A DNA stretch of 64,000 nucleotides from Nocardiopsis alborubida (GTDB lineage Bacteria > Actinomycetota > Actinomycetes > Streptosporangiales > Streptosporangiaceae): contig NZ_JAAXPG010000004.1 of the NCBI RefSeq assembly GCF_012396365.1, positions 62,001-126,000 on the forward strand. Direction: 5' to 3'. Shown here piece by piece: positions 36,185 to 43,680 of the stretch. Position numbers and translations under genes: made by a program. Every line of letters begins with the position of its first letter. Position 1 is the first letter of the stretch. The notes under the pieces were generated by a model. That model was not told where the DNA came from, searched no databases, and was given only the letters and a program-made list of their open reading frames with translations.

Positions 36185-36346
36185 TTACAGGAGCGCGTTG
36201 ACGAAACGGGACATCGACTCCGCGCCCCCCATCAGACCGCCCAGAGCACTCTCGATGACCCCGGCGGCGCTTTCCGGCTGTGTGAACAGATAGAACGCCA
36301 CGAAAGCGATGAGCGCGTAGCCGCCCCATTTTTTCAACTTCGCCAC
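36185..36346 (-). CDS. Small membrane protein, 53 residues
   Basis: Begins at a GTG after AAGGGGAG. A basic start (AKLKKWGG) is followed by one hydrophobic helix (YALIAFVAFYLFTQPESAAG) and a small-residue-rich helix (VIESALGGLMGGAESMSRFV). It is 18 bases upstream of the PH-domain gene and probably cotranscribed. Function unknown. Confidence 0.65.
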   Translation of the reverse strand: MAKLKKWGGYALIAFVAFYLFTQPESAAGVIESALGGLMGGAESMSRFVNALL

Positions 36347-36654
36347 GACTGACTCCCCTTGGAATCCACCTGACCCACCAACCCAGCAGTGATTGTCGCA
36401 CCGACCATCATGCCCGTAAAGCCTGGGGCGCACCCTCGGCGTGGCGGTATGTCGGACCTTCCTCGCTTGCGGGCTGTGTCCGGTTCCGGTGGTGTTGGTA
36501 ACCCAGTGATTGGTGGGCCGGAATGTGGTTCAGGTCCATCGAGGACTATGACATTAAGGACATCGCTGGATATAAGGGGGTAATTCATCGCCCCCAGTGC
36601 AGGTCACCCGAGTTCGGACAGGCCGAAAACCCCGGACAGGCCTGCTCGGATCCT

Positions 36655-36888
36655 CTAGGCCTGCTCGGCGAAGGCCAGCGCGAGCACCTGGAGGTGCTGT
36701 CGGGCGATCCGTTCCACCAGATCGGGGGTGGCCTTGCCGGTCACGTCCTCGGCGCCGTGCCGCGCCGCGTCCACGCACCGGGTGACGGTGGAGGTGTGGT
36801 GCACCTTGGAGAACTCCTCGGCCAACCGGCTCCGCACCGGTTCGAAGCGAGAGTCGCGGGCGGTCGAGGTGGAGGGGTTCTCGTTCAT
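36655..36888 (-). CDS. Three-helix bundle (DUF3562-like) small protein
   Basis: A 77-residue helical, soluble protein: FEPVRSRLAEEFSKVHHTSTVTRCVDAARHGAEDVTGKATPDLVERIARQHLQ is the core, split here only by its helices. It resembles the three-helix-bundle dimerisation family found widely in actinobacteria near small regulatory or resistance genes. AAGGAG lies immediately upstream of the ATG. No partner gene is adjacent; function unknown. Confidence 0.6.
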   Translation of the reverse strand: MNENPSTSTARDSRFEPVRSRLAEEFSKVHHTSTVTRCVDAARHGAEDVTGKATPDLVERIARQHLQVLALAFAEQA

Positions 36889-37246
36889 CTCACTCCTTGG
36901 GGGCTACGGGGGTCGCTCTGTGTGTTCTTCCGGGATCTTTCAGTAGCCGCTGGAGGGTGGACGAAGCGTCGCGCCGGAGGAGGCACGGGCGTGCGGTGTC
37001 AGCGGGCTGATGAGAGAGGGTTGGGGTGAGAGGTGTTTCGGTCCGGCTGGTCTCCGCTTACGGGCGGGCGGGAACCATCATCGCTCCTCTCTGTTACATT
37101 CCCGTCTCGAAATGAATTCGGCTAACGCAAAGCCGTGTCGGTGCTTGCGCCGACTCGCCGTGTCCACCTGGGCGGACGAGGCGGTCGGCAGCAGGCATGC
37201 CCGATTTTCGGACGTTCATTCCTTCGGCCGCAAAAAGAACCGAAAA
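36889..37246. other. Intergenic region between the three-helix gene and upp
   Basis: About 360 bases; no gene supported. It should hold the promoter of the minus-strand three-helix gene. The local AT content rises around 37090-37130 (ttacattcccgtctcgaaa). Confidence 0.35.
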
Positions 37247-37274
37247 AGCGCCCAACCGTGATCCGGTGGGCGCT
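37247..37274 (-). terminator. Intrinsic terminator of upp
   Basis: AGCGCCCA (37247-37254) and TGGGCGCT (37267-37274) with partial extension inside the loop. On the minus strand the hairpin is followed by TTTTTCGG, a proper U-run. Confidence 0.8.
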
Positions 37275-37297
37275 GGGGGCGGGTGGGGCGTCGGATC

Positions 37298-37951
37298 TCA
37301 GGCGCAGCCGTAGAGGCGGTCGCCCGCGTCGCCCAGGCCCGGCAGGATGAACCCCTGCTCGTTCAGCCGCTCGTCCACCGCTGCCGTCACCACGCGCAGG
37401 GTCGCGCCGTGGTCGGGGTCCAGGTCCTCGGTGAGCTTGTGCTCCACCGCGGTCAGGCCCTCGGGGGCGGCGAGCAGGCAGATCGCGGTGATGTGGTCGG
37501 CGCCCCGCTCCACCAGGAGCCTGAGCGCGGCGGCGAGGGTGCCGCCGGTGGCCAGCATCGGGTCCAGCACGTAGCACTGGCGGCCGGACAGGTCCTGCGG
37601 CAGCCGGTCGGCGTAGGTGGCGGGCTGGAGGGTGTCCTCGTCGCGGGCCATCCCCAGGAAGCCGACCTCGGCGGTGGGCAGCAGGCGGGTCATCCCGTCG
37701 AGCATGCCCAGGCCCGCGCGCAGGATCGGCACCACGAGCGGGGTGGGGCGCGTCAGCTGTGTTCCGGTGGTCTCCACGAGCGGGGTCCGGATGGTGACGT
37801 CCGTCACTCGGACGTCCCGGGTCGCCTCGTAGGCGAGCAGGGTCACCAACTCGTCGGTCAGGCGCCGGAAGGTCGGGGAGTCGGTCCCCACGTCGCGCAG
37901 GGTGGTGAGTTTGTGCGCGACCAGGGGGTGGTCGACGACCAGGGTTTCCAA
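37298..37951 (-). CDS. upp: Uracil phosphoribosyltransferase
   Basis: Salvage enzyme making UMP from uracil and PRPP, 217 residues. [18 protein letters not shown] is the family core, [17 protein letters not shown] (about 126-142) is the PRPP-binding loop, and [16 protein letters not shown] near the end binds uracil. The ATG start MEFLVV-like region ([20 protein letters not shown]) is standard. It is divergent from the tadA-associated genes, the same neighbourhood as in Streptomyces. Confidence 0.96.
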   Translation of the reverse strand: METLVVDHPLVAHKLTTLRDVGTDSPTFRRLTDELVTLLAYEATRDVRVTDVTIRTPLVETTGTQLTRPTPLVVPILRAGLGMLDGMTRLLPTAEVGFLGMARDEDTLQPATYADRLPQDLSGRQCYVLDPMLATGGTLAAALRLLVERGADHITAICLLAAPEGLTAVEHKLTEDLDPDHGATLRVVTAAVDERLNEQGFILPGLGDAGDRLYGCA

Positions 37952-38274
37952 AGCGTTCTCCGGTTGAGCTGGGACAACAAGACGGTGGCTGGGGAGGAGG
38001 CCTGCCCGAGTCTAACCGCGCGCATCCACCGCACCGGAGGCGTCGCGGGCCGCGCGGCACCCGCTCCGGACCGGCGCGGCCGGGCGCCCGGGGCCGTTCG
38101 GGGGGCGCGGGTGCGGTGGAGGGGCAGCGGGGATCCGGTTCTCATGAGAGCGTGGTCCGGAATGACGCGGACCAAGGGGGACGGTGGCACCGGAGTGATC
38201 GTTACCATGTCACTCGCACGGGCGATCCGGGTTTCCTTCGTCCGCACCGATACACCGGCCGGGTTGGGGTGACG
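37952..38274. other. Divergent promoter region, upp / tadA-associated genes
   Basis: About 320 bases without a gene; promoters for both directions must lie here. No clear operator seen. Confidence 0.4.
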
Positions 38275-38775
38275 ATGACAGTGCTCGATCATGGTGACGA
38301 CGACTCGGGCGACTTCGCGGCCATCGCGTACAGGGAAGAGGAGTACTGGGACGTCGACCTGCTCCCCGTGACCCTGACGCACGACCTCAAGGGGCTGATC
38401 CACGCCCTGCGCCAGCAGCCGAGCATCAGCGGCTCCCTCGGGCTGGTCTCGGTCGGCGACGACTTCTTCGTCATCGTGCGGGTCTACGGTGAGGAGGTCT
38501 CCCTCTTCCTCTCCGACGTGACCGCCTCCGTGGACTGGCAGGTGGCCCGGGACGTCCTGGACTACCTGGACATCGACCAGCCGGACGACGACGACCTCGA
38601 CCAGGTGCTGCCCGCGGGCGACCTGTCCATCGTGGCCGACCTCGGCCTGGACGAGATGGAGCTGGGTGCCCTGGCGGGAGATCTGGACCTGTATCCCGAC
38701 GAGGTGCTGGCCAGCGTGTCCGAACGACTGGGATTCGCCCAGTCCTTCCAGCGTGTACTGGACGGTATGGGGTAA
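38275..38775 (+). CDS. Putative tRNA adenosine deaminase-associated protein, copy 1
   Basis: Acidic 166-residue protein of the family found immediately upstream of tadA in actinobacteria. It opens with FAAIAYREEEYWDVDLLP, has a short beta-rich core (SLGLVSVGDDFFVIVRVYGE, SLFLSDVTASVDW) and ends in a repeated-like Asp/Leu helix region (DLDLYPDEVLASVSERLGFA). No catalytic motif is visible; its role is unknown beyond the association with TadA. The ATG at 38275 and a GTG six bases upstream are both possible starts. A related protein follows 44 bases on. Confidence 0.78.
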   Translation: MTVLDHGDDDSGDFAAIAYREEEYWDVDLLPVTLTHDLKGLIHALRQQPSISGSLGLVSVGDDFFVIVRVYGEEVSLFLSDVTASVDWQVARDVLDYLDIDQPDDDDLDQVLPAGDLSIVADLGLDEMELGALAGDLDLYPDEVLASVSERLGFAQSFQRVLDGMG

Positions 38776-38819
38776 GGACCTGCTGGAGAAGAGCATCCGG
38801 GCGGACAGGAGAGCACGCG

Positions 38820-39308
38820 GTGTCGACCTTCGCAGCGGTCTTCGCTCCCAACGGGAGGACGTGGCGGGGAACCGAGGTCGAACTCGGGGACGTGGACGTC
38901 ATCGACGACGTCACCGAACTGATGCTCGACTTCGCGACCGACCGGGGGAGCGGGGTCTCGATCCTGCTCGTGGAGGCCGACGACGAGTGGTTCGCCATCG
39001 TGCGAGCCGATGACGACGGCGGGGAGCCGCGCGTGTACCTCTCCGACGCGCGGGTGGTGCACGACCACCCGCTGGCCTCGGTGCTCTCCGAGGCCGGGGG
39101 GCTGGGTGCTCCACCGCCCTCCGAGAGCGCCGGGGCCCGGCCCGACCCGCGGCCCGACGGCGACGGCGACCTGCTCGCCGACCTGGGCCTGACCGAGGAG
39201 GAGCTGCGCTCCCTGTCGGTCGGCGGCGGTGTCCTGCCCAGCGACGTCCTCGCCGTGGTGGCCGAGCGCGCGGGCTTCGCCGAGATCCTCGACGGCATGA
39301 GGCTGTGA
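38820..39308 (+). CDS. tRNA adenosine deaminase-associated protein, paralogue 2
   Basis: A second acidic protein (162 residues) with the same plan as the preceding gene: FAAVFAPNGRTWRGTEVELG, SILLVEADDEWFAIVRADDD, RVYLSDARVVHDH, and a matching C-terminal helix LPSDVLAVVAERAGFAEILDGM aligned with LYPDEVLASVSERLGFAQSF in copy 1. It looks like an old tandem duplication. Its stop overlaps the tadA GTG start, so it is translationally coupled to tadA. Confidence 0.75.
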   Translation: MSTFAAVFAPNGRTWRGTEVELGDVDVIDDVTELMLDFATDRGSGVSILLVEADDEWFAIVRADDDGGEPRVYLSDARVVHDHPLASVLSEAGGLGAPPPSESAGARPDPRPDGDGDLLADLGLTEEELRSLSVGGGVLPSDVLAVVAERAGFAEILDGMRL

Positions 39309-39787
39309 TCGGACGGGACGTCCTCGACGCCGCGCTGCGCGCGGCGATCGCCGAGGGCGAGGCCGCTCTGGAGACGGGTGACGTGCCGGTGGGCGCGGTC
39401 GTGCTGGACGCGGACGGCGCCGTCCTGGGCGCCGGGCGCAACGAGCGCGAGGCCACCGGGGACCCCACCGCCCACGCCGAGGTGCTGGCGCTGCGGGCCG
39501 CCGCACGCGCGCGCGGCGAGTGGCGGCTGGGCGGCTGCACCCTGGTGGTCACCCTCGAACCCTGCACGATGTGCGCGGGCGCGACGGTGCTCTCCCGCGT
39601 GGACCGGCTGGTCTACGGTGCGCGGGACGCCAAGGCGGGTGCGGCCGGGTCGGTGTGGGACGCGGTCCGCGACCCCCGCCTCAACCACCGCCCGGAGGTC
39701 GTCCCGCCGGACCTGGTTCCGAGGGAGCTCACGGACAGGTGTTCCGATCTCCTGAGCCGGTTTTTCGCACGGCGCCGTATCCGGTAG
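39305..39787 (+). CDS. tadA: tRNA-specific adenosine deaminase TadA
   Basis: Deaminates A34 to inosine in tRNA-Arg(ACG). Zinc site: His57-Ala-Glu59 (catalytic Glu) and Pro-Cys87-Thr-Met-Cys90. 160 residues, normal length, with the C-terminal basic end FFARRRIR. The GTG start overlaps the upstream paralogue's stop. A tRNA-Ser gene follows 10 bases after the stop. Confidence 0.95.
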   Translation: MIGRDVLDAALRAAIAEGEAALETGDVPVGAVVLDADGAVLGAGRNEREATGDPTAHAEVLALRAAARARGEWRLGGCTLVVTLEPCTMCAGATVLSRVDRLVYGARDAKAGAAGSVWDAVRDPRLNHRPEVVPPDLVPRELTDRCSDLLSRFFARRRIR

Positions 39788-39797
39788 AGTGGCTCGC

Positions 39798-39882
39798 GGT
39801 GGAGTCGCCTAGTGGCCGATGGCGCCCGCCTCGAAAGCGGGTAAGGGGCAACCCTTCGAGGGTTCAAATCCCTCCTCCACCG
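39798..39882 (+). tRNA. tRNA-Ser (anticodon CGA)
   Basis: Class II tRNA of 85 bases. Acceptor stem GGTGGAG/CTCCACC with G73; D-arm cctagtggccga; anticodon stem-loop with loop CTCGAAA, reading UCG; long variable arm taaggggcaaccctt; T-loop GGTTCAAATCC. The 3' CCA is not encoded (GCAC follows). Confidence 0.96.
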
Positions 39883-40073
39883 CACGAGGTCCACGTTCAC
39901 CCAGGTGAGCGCGGGACCGGTAGAGGTAGCGAGGGCCGGTTGATCCGGGCCGGTGCACATATGGTGCACACGGTCGGAGAGACCGGCCTTTCGCGTTCCC
40001 GGGGTCCTGCCCCGGAGGCCGGAGCGGAGTCCGCCGGCCGGGGCGGGGTCCGGCAGCGGGAGCGCGGACCCGG

Positions 40074-40160
40074 AACGACATGTCGGCCTGTCGACAGGTC
40101 GCCCCGTCGACAGACCGACAAGCTGACAGACCGACAGACCGCCATGGCGGCCTGTCGGCG
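40074..40160. repeat. tgtcgac/gacagaccgaca-rich tract
   Basis: gacatgtcggcctgtcgac is followed by aggtcgccccgtcgacag and several copies of accgaca/ctgacagaccgaca, then gccatggcggcctgtcggc. It lies between the tRNA-Ser gene and the end of the LacI-like gene and is the most repetitive member of the tgtcgac family in this window. Confidence 0.5.
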
Positions 40161-40161
40161 C

Positions 40162-41025
40162 CTACTCCCCGACGGGAGCCGGGCCGGTGCTGCCCCGGGG
40201 CACGAGGTGCGCCGCCGGTGACCACCGCTCCGCGACGGGCGTTCCGTCGGCGCACTCCAGGGCCGACTCCGCGACCGCGACCCCGTACCGGTACACGTCC
40301 ACGCTCATGGTGGTGAGCGCGGGCGCGGCCAGGCGGCACATGGTCGAGTCGTCCCAGGCCACCAGGCTCAGCTCCTCGGGGACCCGCACGCCCAGGCCGC
40401 GGGCGGCGTCCAGTCCGGCCACCGCCATCACGTCGTTGTCGTACAGGACCGCCGTCGGCGGGTCCTCCCGCCTGAGCAGTTCGCCGGTGAGCCGGACGCC
40501 GGCCTCGTAGGAGTAGTCGCCCTCCAGGACCACCGGATCGGGCACCCCGGCCGCCCGACAGCCCTCCACGAGGGCCTCCGTGCGGGCACGTGTGTGCAGC
40601 AGCCCCACCGGCCCGGTCACCCGGGCGACGCGCCGGTGGCCCAGCTCCAGCAGGCGCTCCAGCGCCGTCCGGACCGGGGACACGTGGTCGGTCAGGACGG
40701 TGGGCGTGGCGGGGTCCGGGACGGGGCTGCCCGCGACCACGGCGGGCAGGCCCAGCTCGCGCAGCACGGCGGGGCGCTCGTCCCCCTCGGTCGGGTTGAC
40801 CACCACGACCGCGTCCACCAGCCGCCGCTCCGCCCACCGGCGGTAGGCGGCCAGCTCGGCCTCCCGGTCGCTCACCAGGTGCAGCAGGACCGACATGTCG
40901 CGCTCGGCCATCCGCTCCTCGATCCCGGCGATGAACTCCATGAAGAAGGGCTCAGTGCTCAGCAGGCGGCGCGGCCTGGCCAGGACCAGCCCGACCGCGC
41001 CTCCGGTCCCGGACCCGTCCATCAC
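40162..41025 (-). CDS. LacI/GalR-type sugar sensor domain lacking the DNA-binding HTH
   Basis: A 287-residue protein that begins directly with the periplasmic-binding-protein-like effector domain of LacI regulators (GAVGLVLARPRRLLSTEPFFME) and runs to the normal end (LSLVAWDDSTMCRLAAPALTTM, then the LVPRGSTG motif). The usual 55-residue N-terminal helix-turn-helix and hinge are missing, and none is present in any nearby frame. The start (GTG 41025 or ATG 41022) overlaps the beta-mannosidase stop, so it is translationally coupled to that enzyme. It may be a decayed regulator or a sugar-sensing partner for another DNA-binding protein. Confidence 0.82.
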   Translation of the reverse strand: MMDGSGTGGAVGLVLARPRRLLSTEPFFMEFIAGIEERMAERDMSVLLHLVSDREAELAAYRRWAERRLVDAVVVVNPTEGDERPAVLRELGLPAVVAGSPVPDPATPTVLTDHVSPVRTALERLLELGHRRVARVTGPVGLLHTRARTEALVEGCRAAGVPDPVVLEGDYSYEAGVRLTGELLRREDPPTAVLYDNDVMAVAGLDAARGLGVRVPEELSLVAWDDSTMCRLAAPALTTMSVDVYRYGVAVAESALECADGTPVAERWSPAAHLVPRGSTGPAPVGE

Positions 41026-43496
41026 ACCCGCCGCGCGCGCAGGGAGTTGGCCGAGCGCAGGACGGGGGCGGCGGTCAGCGCCGCCGGGTCCACCTCCGCG
41101 TCCGTGCGCACCAGGAAGCTGTGCGTCTCCCCGGCCAGCAGGTCCACGAGCATGTCGTCCACCTCGGCGTCGGGGGCCAGCCGGTCGGCCAGCACGGAGA
41201 CGTCCCTGGCGAAGGAGGAGGCGCGCACCTCCACCCGGTAGCCGCCCTCCACGGGCGCGGCGACGGCGGTCAGCGCGTCGGCGTCGTAGGACAGGTGGAC
41301 GTCCTCGCGGAAGGGCCGCACGAGGCGGGCGTCGCGGGTCGTGGCCACGAGCACCTCCTCCTTCGCGTTCCCGGCCGCGAGCAGCTCCCGCGCCAGGTCG
41401 AACTCCGCCGCGGACCGGGGCGGCACGGCCAGCTCGATCCTAGCGGTGTGCAGCACCTCGCCCCCGAAGGTCTGGCGTTCCGCGCTGACCGGCTCCGACC
41501 AGGCCTCGTCGGTGTCGTTGACGGCCACCAGCACGAGCCGCCCGTCCCGGGGCTGGACGGTGAGCAGGCGCGGCGCGTAGGCGCGGCGCAGTCCGTACCA
41601 GAGCGGCTTGGGGCGCTCCTCGCCGTCCACGGCGGCCCAGGAGGTGACCGGCCAGCAGTCGTTGATCTGCCAGACCAGGGCGCCCGCGGTGCGCGGCCAC
41701 CAGGACCGGTAGTGCTCGATGCCGAACGCCACCGCGCGGGCCTGGTTGAGCTGGGTGGCCCAGTGCCAGTCCTCGAAGTTCCTCGGCGTGGGCAGGTGGG
41801 CCGACAGGCCCCGGGCGAGCTTGCCGTTGCCGTCCTCGGCCTTCTGGTGCAGCAGGAAGGCGGGCGAGGTGGGCGTGAGCGGCTCGTCGTGCACCCAGTC
41901 GGTGAGGGTGGCCCAGGTGGGCGGTCCCTGGAAGCCGAACTCGGAGCAGAACCGGGGCACGTGGTCCTGGTAGGCCCGGTAGTCGGTCTGGTTCCACACG
42001 GTCCACTCGTGGCGGGTGCCGTGCGCCTCGTCGTTGGGGTGGACCTCCTTCGGGGCGAAGCCCGGGGTGTAGGGGCTGCCGTCGGCGTAGAACCGGGTGG
42101 GGTCGAGCTCGGCCACGACGCGGGGGAAGAGGTCGGTGTAGTAGCCGTAACCCCAGGTCCGGTCCCCGAGCCGCTCCTGCCAGCCCCAGTCCATGAAGCC
42201 CCAGAGGTTCTCGTTGCCGCCGTTCCACAGGGCCAGCGAGGCGTGCGAGGTCAGGCGCGCGACGTTCTCCCGGGCCTCGGCCTCGAACTCACTCCACAGC
42301 GGCTCCTCCTCGGCGTAGGCGGCGCAGGCCAGGAGGAAGTCCTGCCACACGAGGACGCCGCGCTCGTCGCAGACGTCGTAGAAGTCCTCGCTCTCGTAGA
42401 CGCCGCCGCCCCACACGCGCAGCATGTTCATGTGCGCGCCGACGGCCTGGTCCACACGCCGGGCCAGACGCTCGCGCGTGATCCGGGTGAGGAAGTGGTC
42501 GTCGGGGATCCAGTTGGCGCCCTTGACGAAGATCGGCTTGCCGTTGACCACGACGGTGAAGGGGGTGCCGTGCTCGTCGGGCGCGGTGTCCACGGTGATG
42601 GTGCGGAACCCCACGCGGCGGTCCTCGGAGCCCAGCGGCTCGGCCTCCCCGTCCGCGGTCAGGGTGACGGACAGGTCGTACAGGGGCTGGTCGCCGTGGC
42701 CGACCGGCCACCACAGGCGGGCGTCGGGCACCTCGACCACGACGACTCCGGTGTCCGCGCCGGGCGACACGGTGGCGGTGGCCCGCACGCCGGCGACCTC
42801 GGCGGCCAGGACCAGGCCGGAGGCGGCGGCGCTGCCGGACCACTCGACGTCGGCGTGCACCTCCACCCGGCCGGTGCCGTCCTCGCCGACGGTGACCAGC
42901 GGACGTACTTGGGACAGGCGGGCGGTCCGCCACCGCTCCAGGCGCACGGGCTTCCAGATCCCGGCGGTCTGGAGGTCGGGACCCCAGTCCCAGCCGAAGG
43001 AGCAGGCCATCTTGCGGACCATGTTGTACGGGTGGGTGTTGGTGTGCGGCCGCTCGCCGAGTTCCTCGCGGACCTCCTCGGCGTACTCCAGGGCGGACCG
43101 GAAGGAGACCACGAGCTCGTTGGCCCCGGCGCGCAGCGCGTCGCGCACGTCGAAGCGGTACCCGCGGTGCATGTTGGCGGTGGTGCCGAGCACGGTGCCG
43201 TTGAGCTCCACGGTGGCCACCGTGTCCAGGCCGTCGAAGGCCAGGTCGACGCGCTCGTCGGGGGCGGGCGCGTCGGCCTCGAAGGTGAGGGAGTAGCGCC
43301 AGCCGGCGCGGTGCATCCAGGCCAGTTCGGTCTCGTTGGTGTCCAGGTAGGGCTCGGGGATCAGCCCGGCGGCCAGCAGGTCCAGGTGGGTGCTCCCCGG
43401 AACCTGGGCGGGGACGGTGCGGCCCGCGACGTTCTCCGGGACGGGCCCGCTCGTGGCGGACAGCCGCCAGCCGTCGTGAAGGGTGTGACGGATCAT
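41022..43496 (-). CDS. Glycoside hydrolase family 2 beta-mannosidase
   Basis: Releases terminal beta-mannose from manno-oligosaccharides; 824 residues, no signal peptide, so cytoplasmic. The N-terminal sugar-binding domain (LHDGWRLSA, DLAFDGLDTVATVELNG, WDWGPDLQTAGIWKPV) and immunoglobulin-like domain precede the TIM barrel. The acid/base Glu lies in WNGGNENLWGF and the nucleophile Glu in FCSEFGFQGPP. The ATG at 43496 starts the conserved domain; upstream in-frame codons overlap the promoter. Divergent from an alpha-galactosidase, with a shared regulatory region; together they suit galactomannan oligosaccharide use. Confidence 0.92.
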   Translation of the reverse strand: MIRHTLHDGWRLSATSGPVPENVAGRTVPAQVPGSTHLDLLAAGLIPEPYLDTNETELAWMHRAGWRYSLTFEADAPAPDERVDLAFDGLDTVATVELNGTVLGTTANMHRGYRFDVRDALRAGANELVVSFRSALEYAEEVREELGERPHTNTHPYNMVRKMACSFGWDWGPDLQTAGIWKPVRLERWRTARLSQVRPLVTVGEDGTGRVEVHADVEWSGSAAASGLVLAAEVAGVRATATVSPGADTGVVVVEVPDARLWWPVGHGDQPLYDLSVTLTADGEAEPLGSEDRRVGFRTITVDTAPDEHGTPFTVVVNGKPIFVKGANWIPDDHFLTRITRERLARRVDQAVGAHMNMLRVWGGGVYESEDFYDVCDERGVLVWQDFLLACAAYAEEEPLWSEFEAEARENVARLTSHASLALWNGGNENLWGFMDWGWQERLGDRTWGYGYYTDLFPRVVAELDPTRFYADGSPYTPGFAPKEVHPNDEAHGTRHEWTVWNQTDYRAYQDHVPRFCSEFGFQGPPTWATLTDWVHDEPLTPTSPAFLLHQKAEDGNGKLARGLSAHLPTPRNFEDWHWATQLNQARAVAFGIEHYRSWWPRTAGALVWQINDCWPVTSWAAVDGEERPKPLWYGLRRAYAPRLLTVQPRDGRLVLVAVNDTDEAWSEPVSAERQTFGGEVLHTARIELAVPPRSAAEFDLARELLAAGNAKEEVLVATTRDARLVRPFREDVHLSYDADALTAVAAPVEGGYRVEVRASSFARDVSVLADRLAPDAEVDDMLVDLLAGETHSFLVRTDAEVDPAALTAAPVLRSANSLRARRV

Positions 43497-43618
43497 CTGT
43501 GCCTCTCGGGGCTTCGGGGTCGGGACCGCTCGGTGCGTGTCCGAGGGGCACGCACCGTGGGGCGTCGCGGTCGTCGTCGGGTGCCGGCCCCTCTTGCGCG
43601 AACCGGCCACCTTGGGGA

Positions 43619-43647
43619 TTCTTACTTTTCCGAACAAAGTAAGTCAA
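43619..43647 (-). promoter_or_regulatory. Beta-mannosidase promoter with internal operator palindrome
   Basis: Minus strand TTGACT (43647-43642), 17-base spacer, TAAGAA (43624-43619). The inverted repeat CTTACTTT (43621-43628) / AAAGTAAG (43636-43643) lies inside the promoter. The half-sites resemble ROK-family (XylR/NagC-like) operators, and a ROK gene sits at the end of the divergent unit. Confidence 0.65.
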
Positions 43648-43680
43648 CCCTGTTCTCCGACCACGAAGGACGTGGCGACC

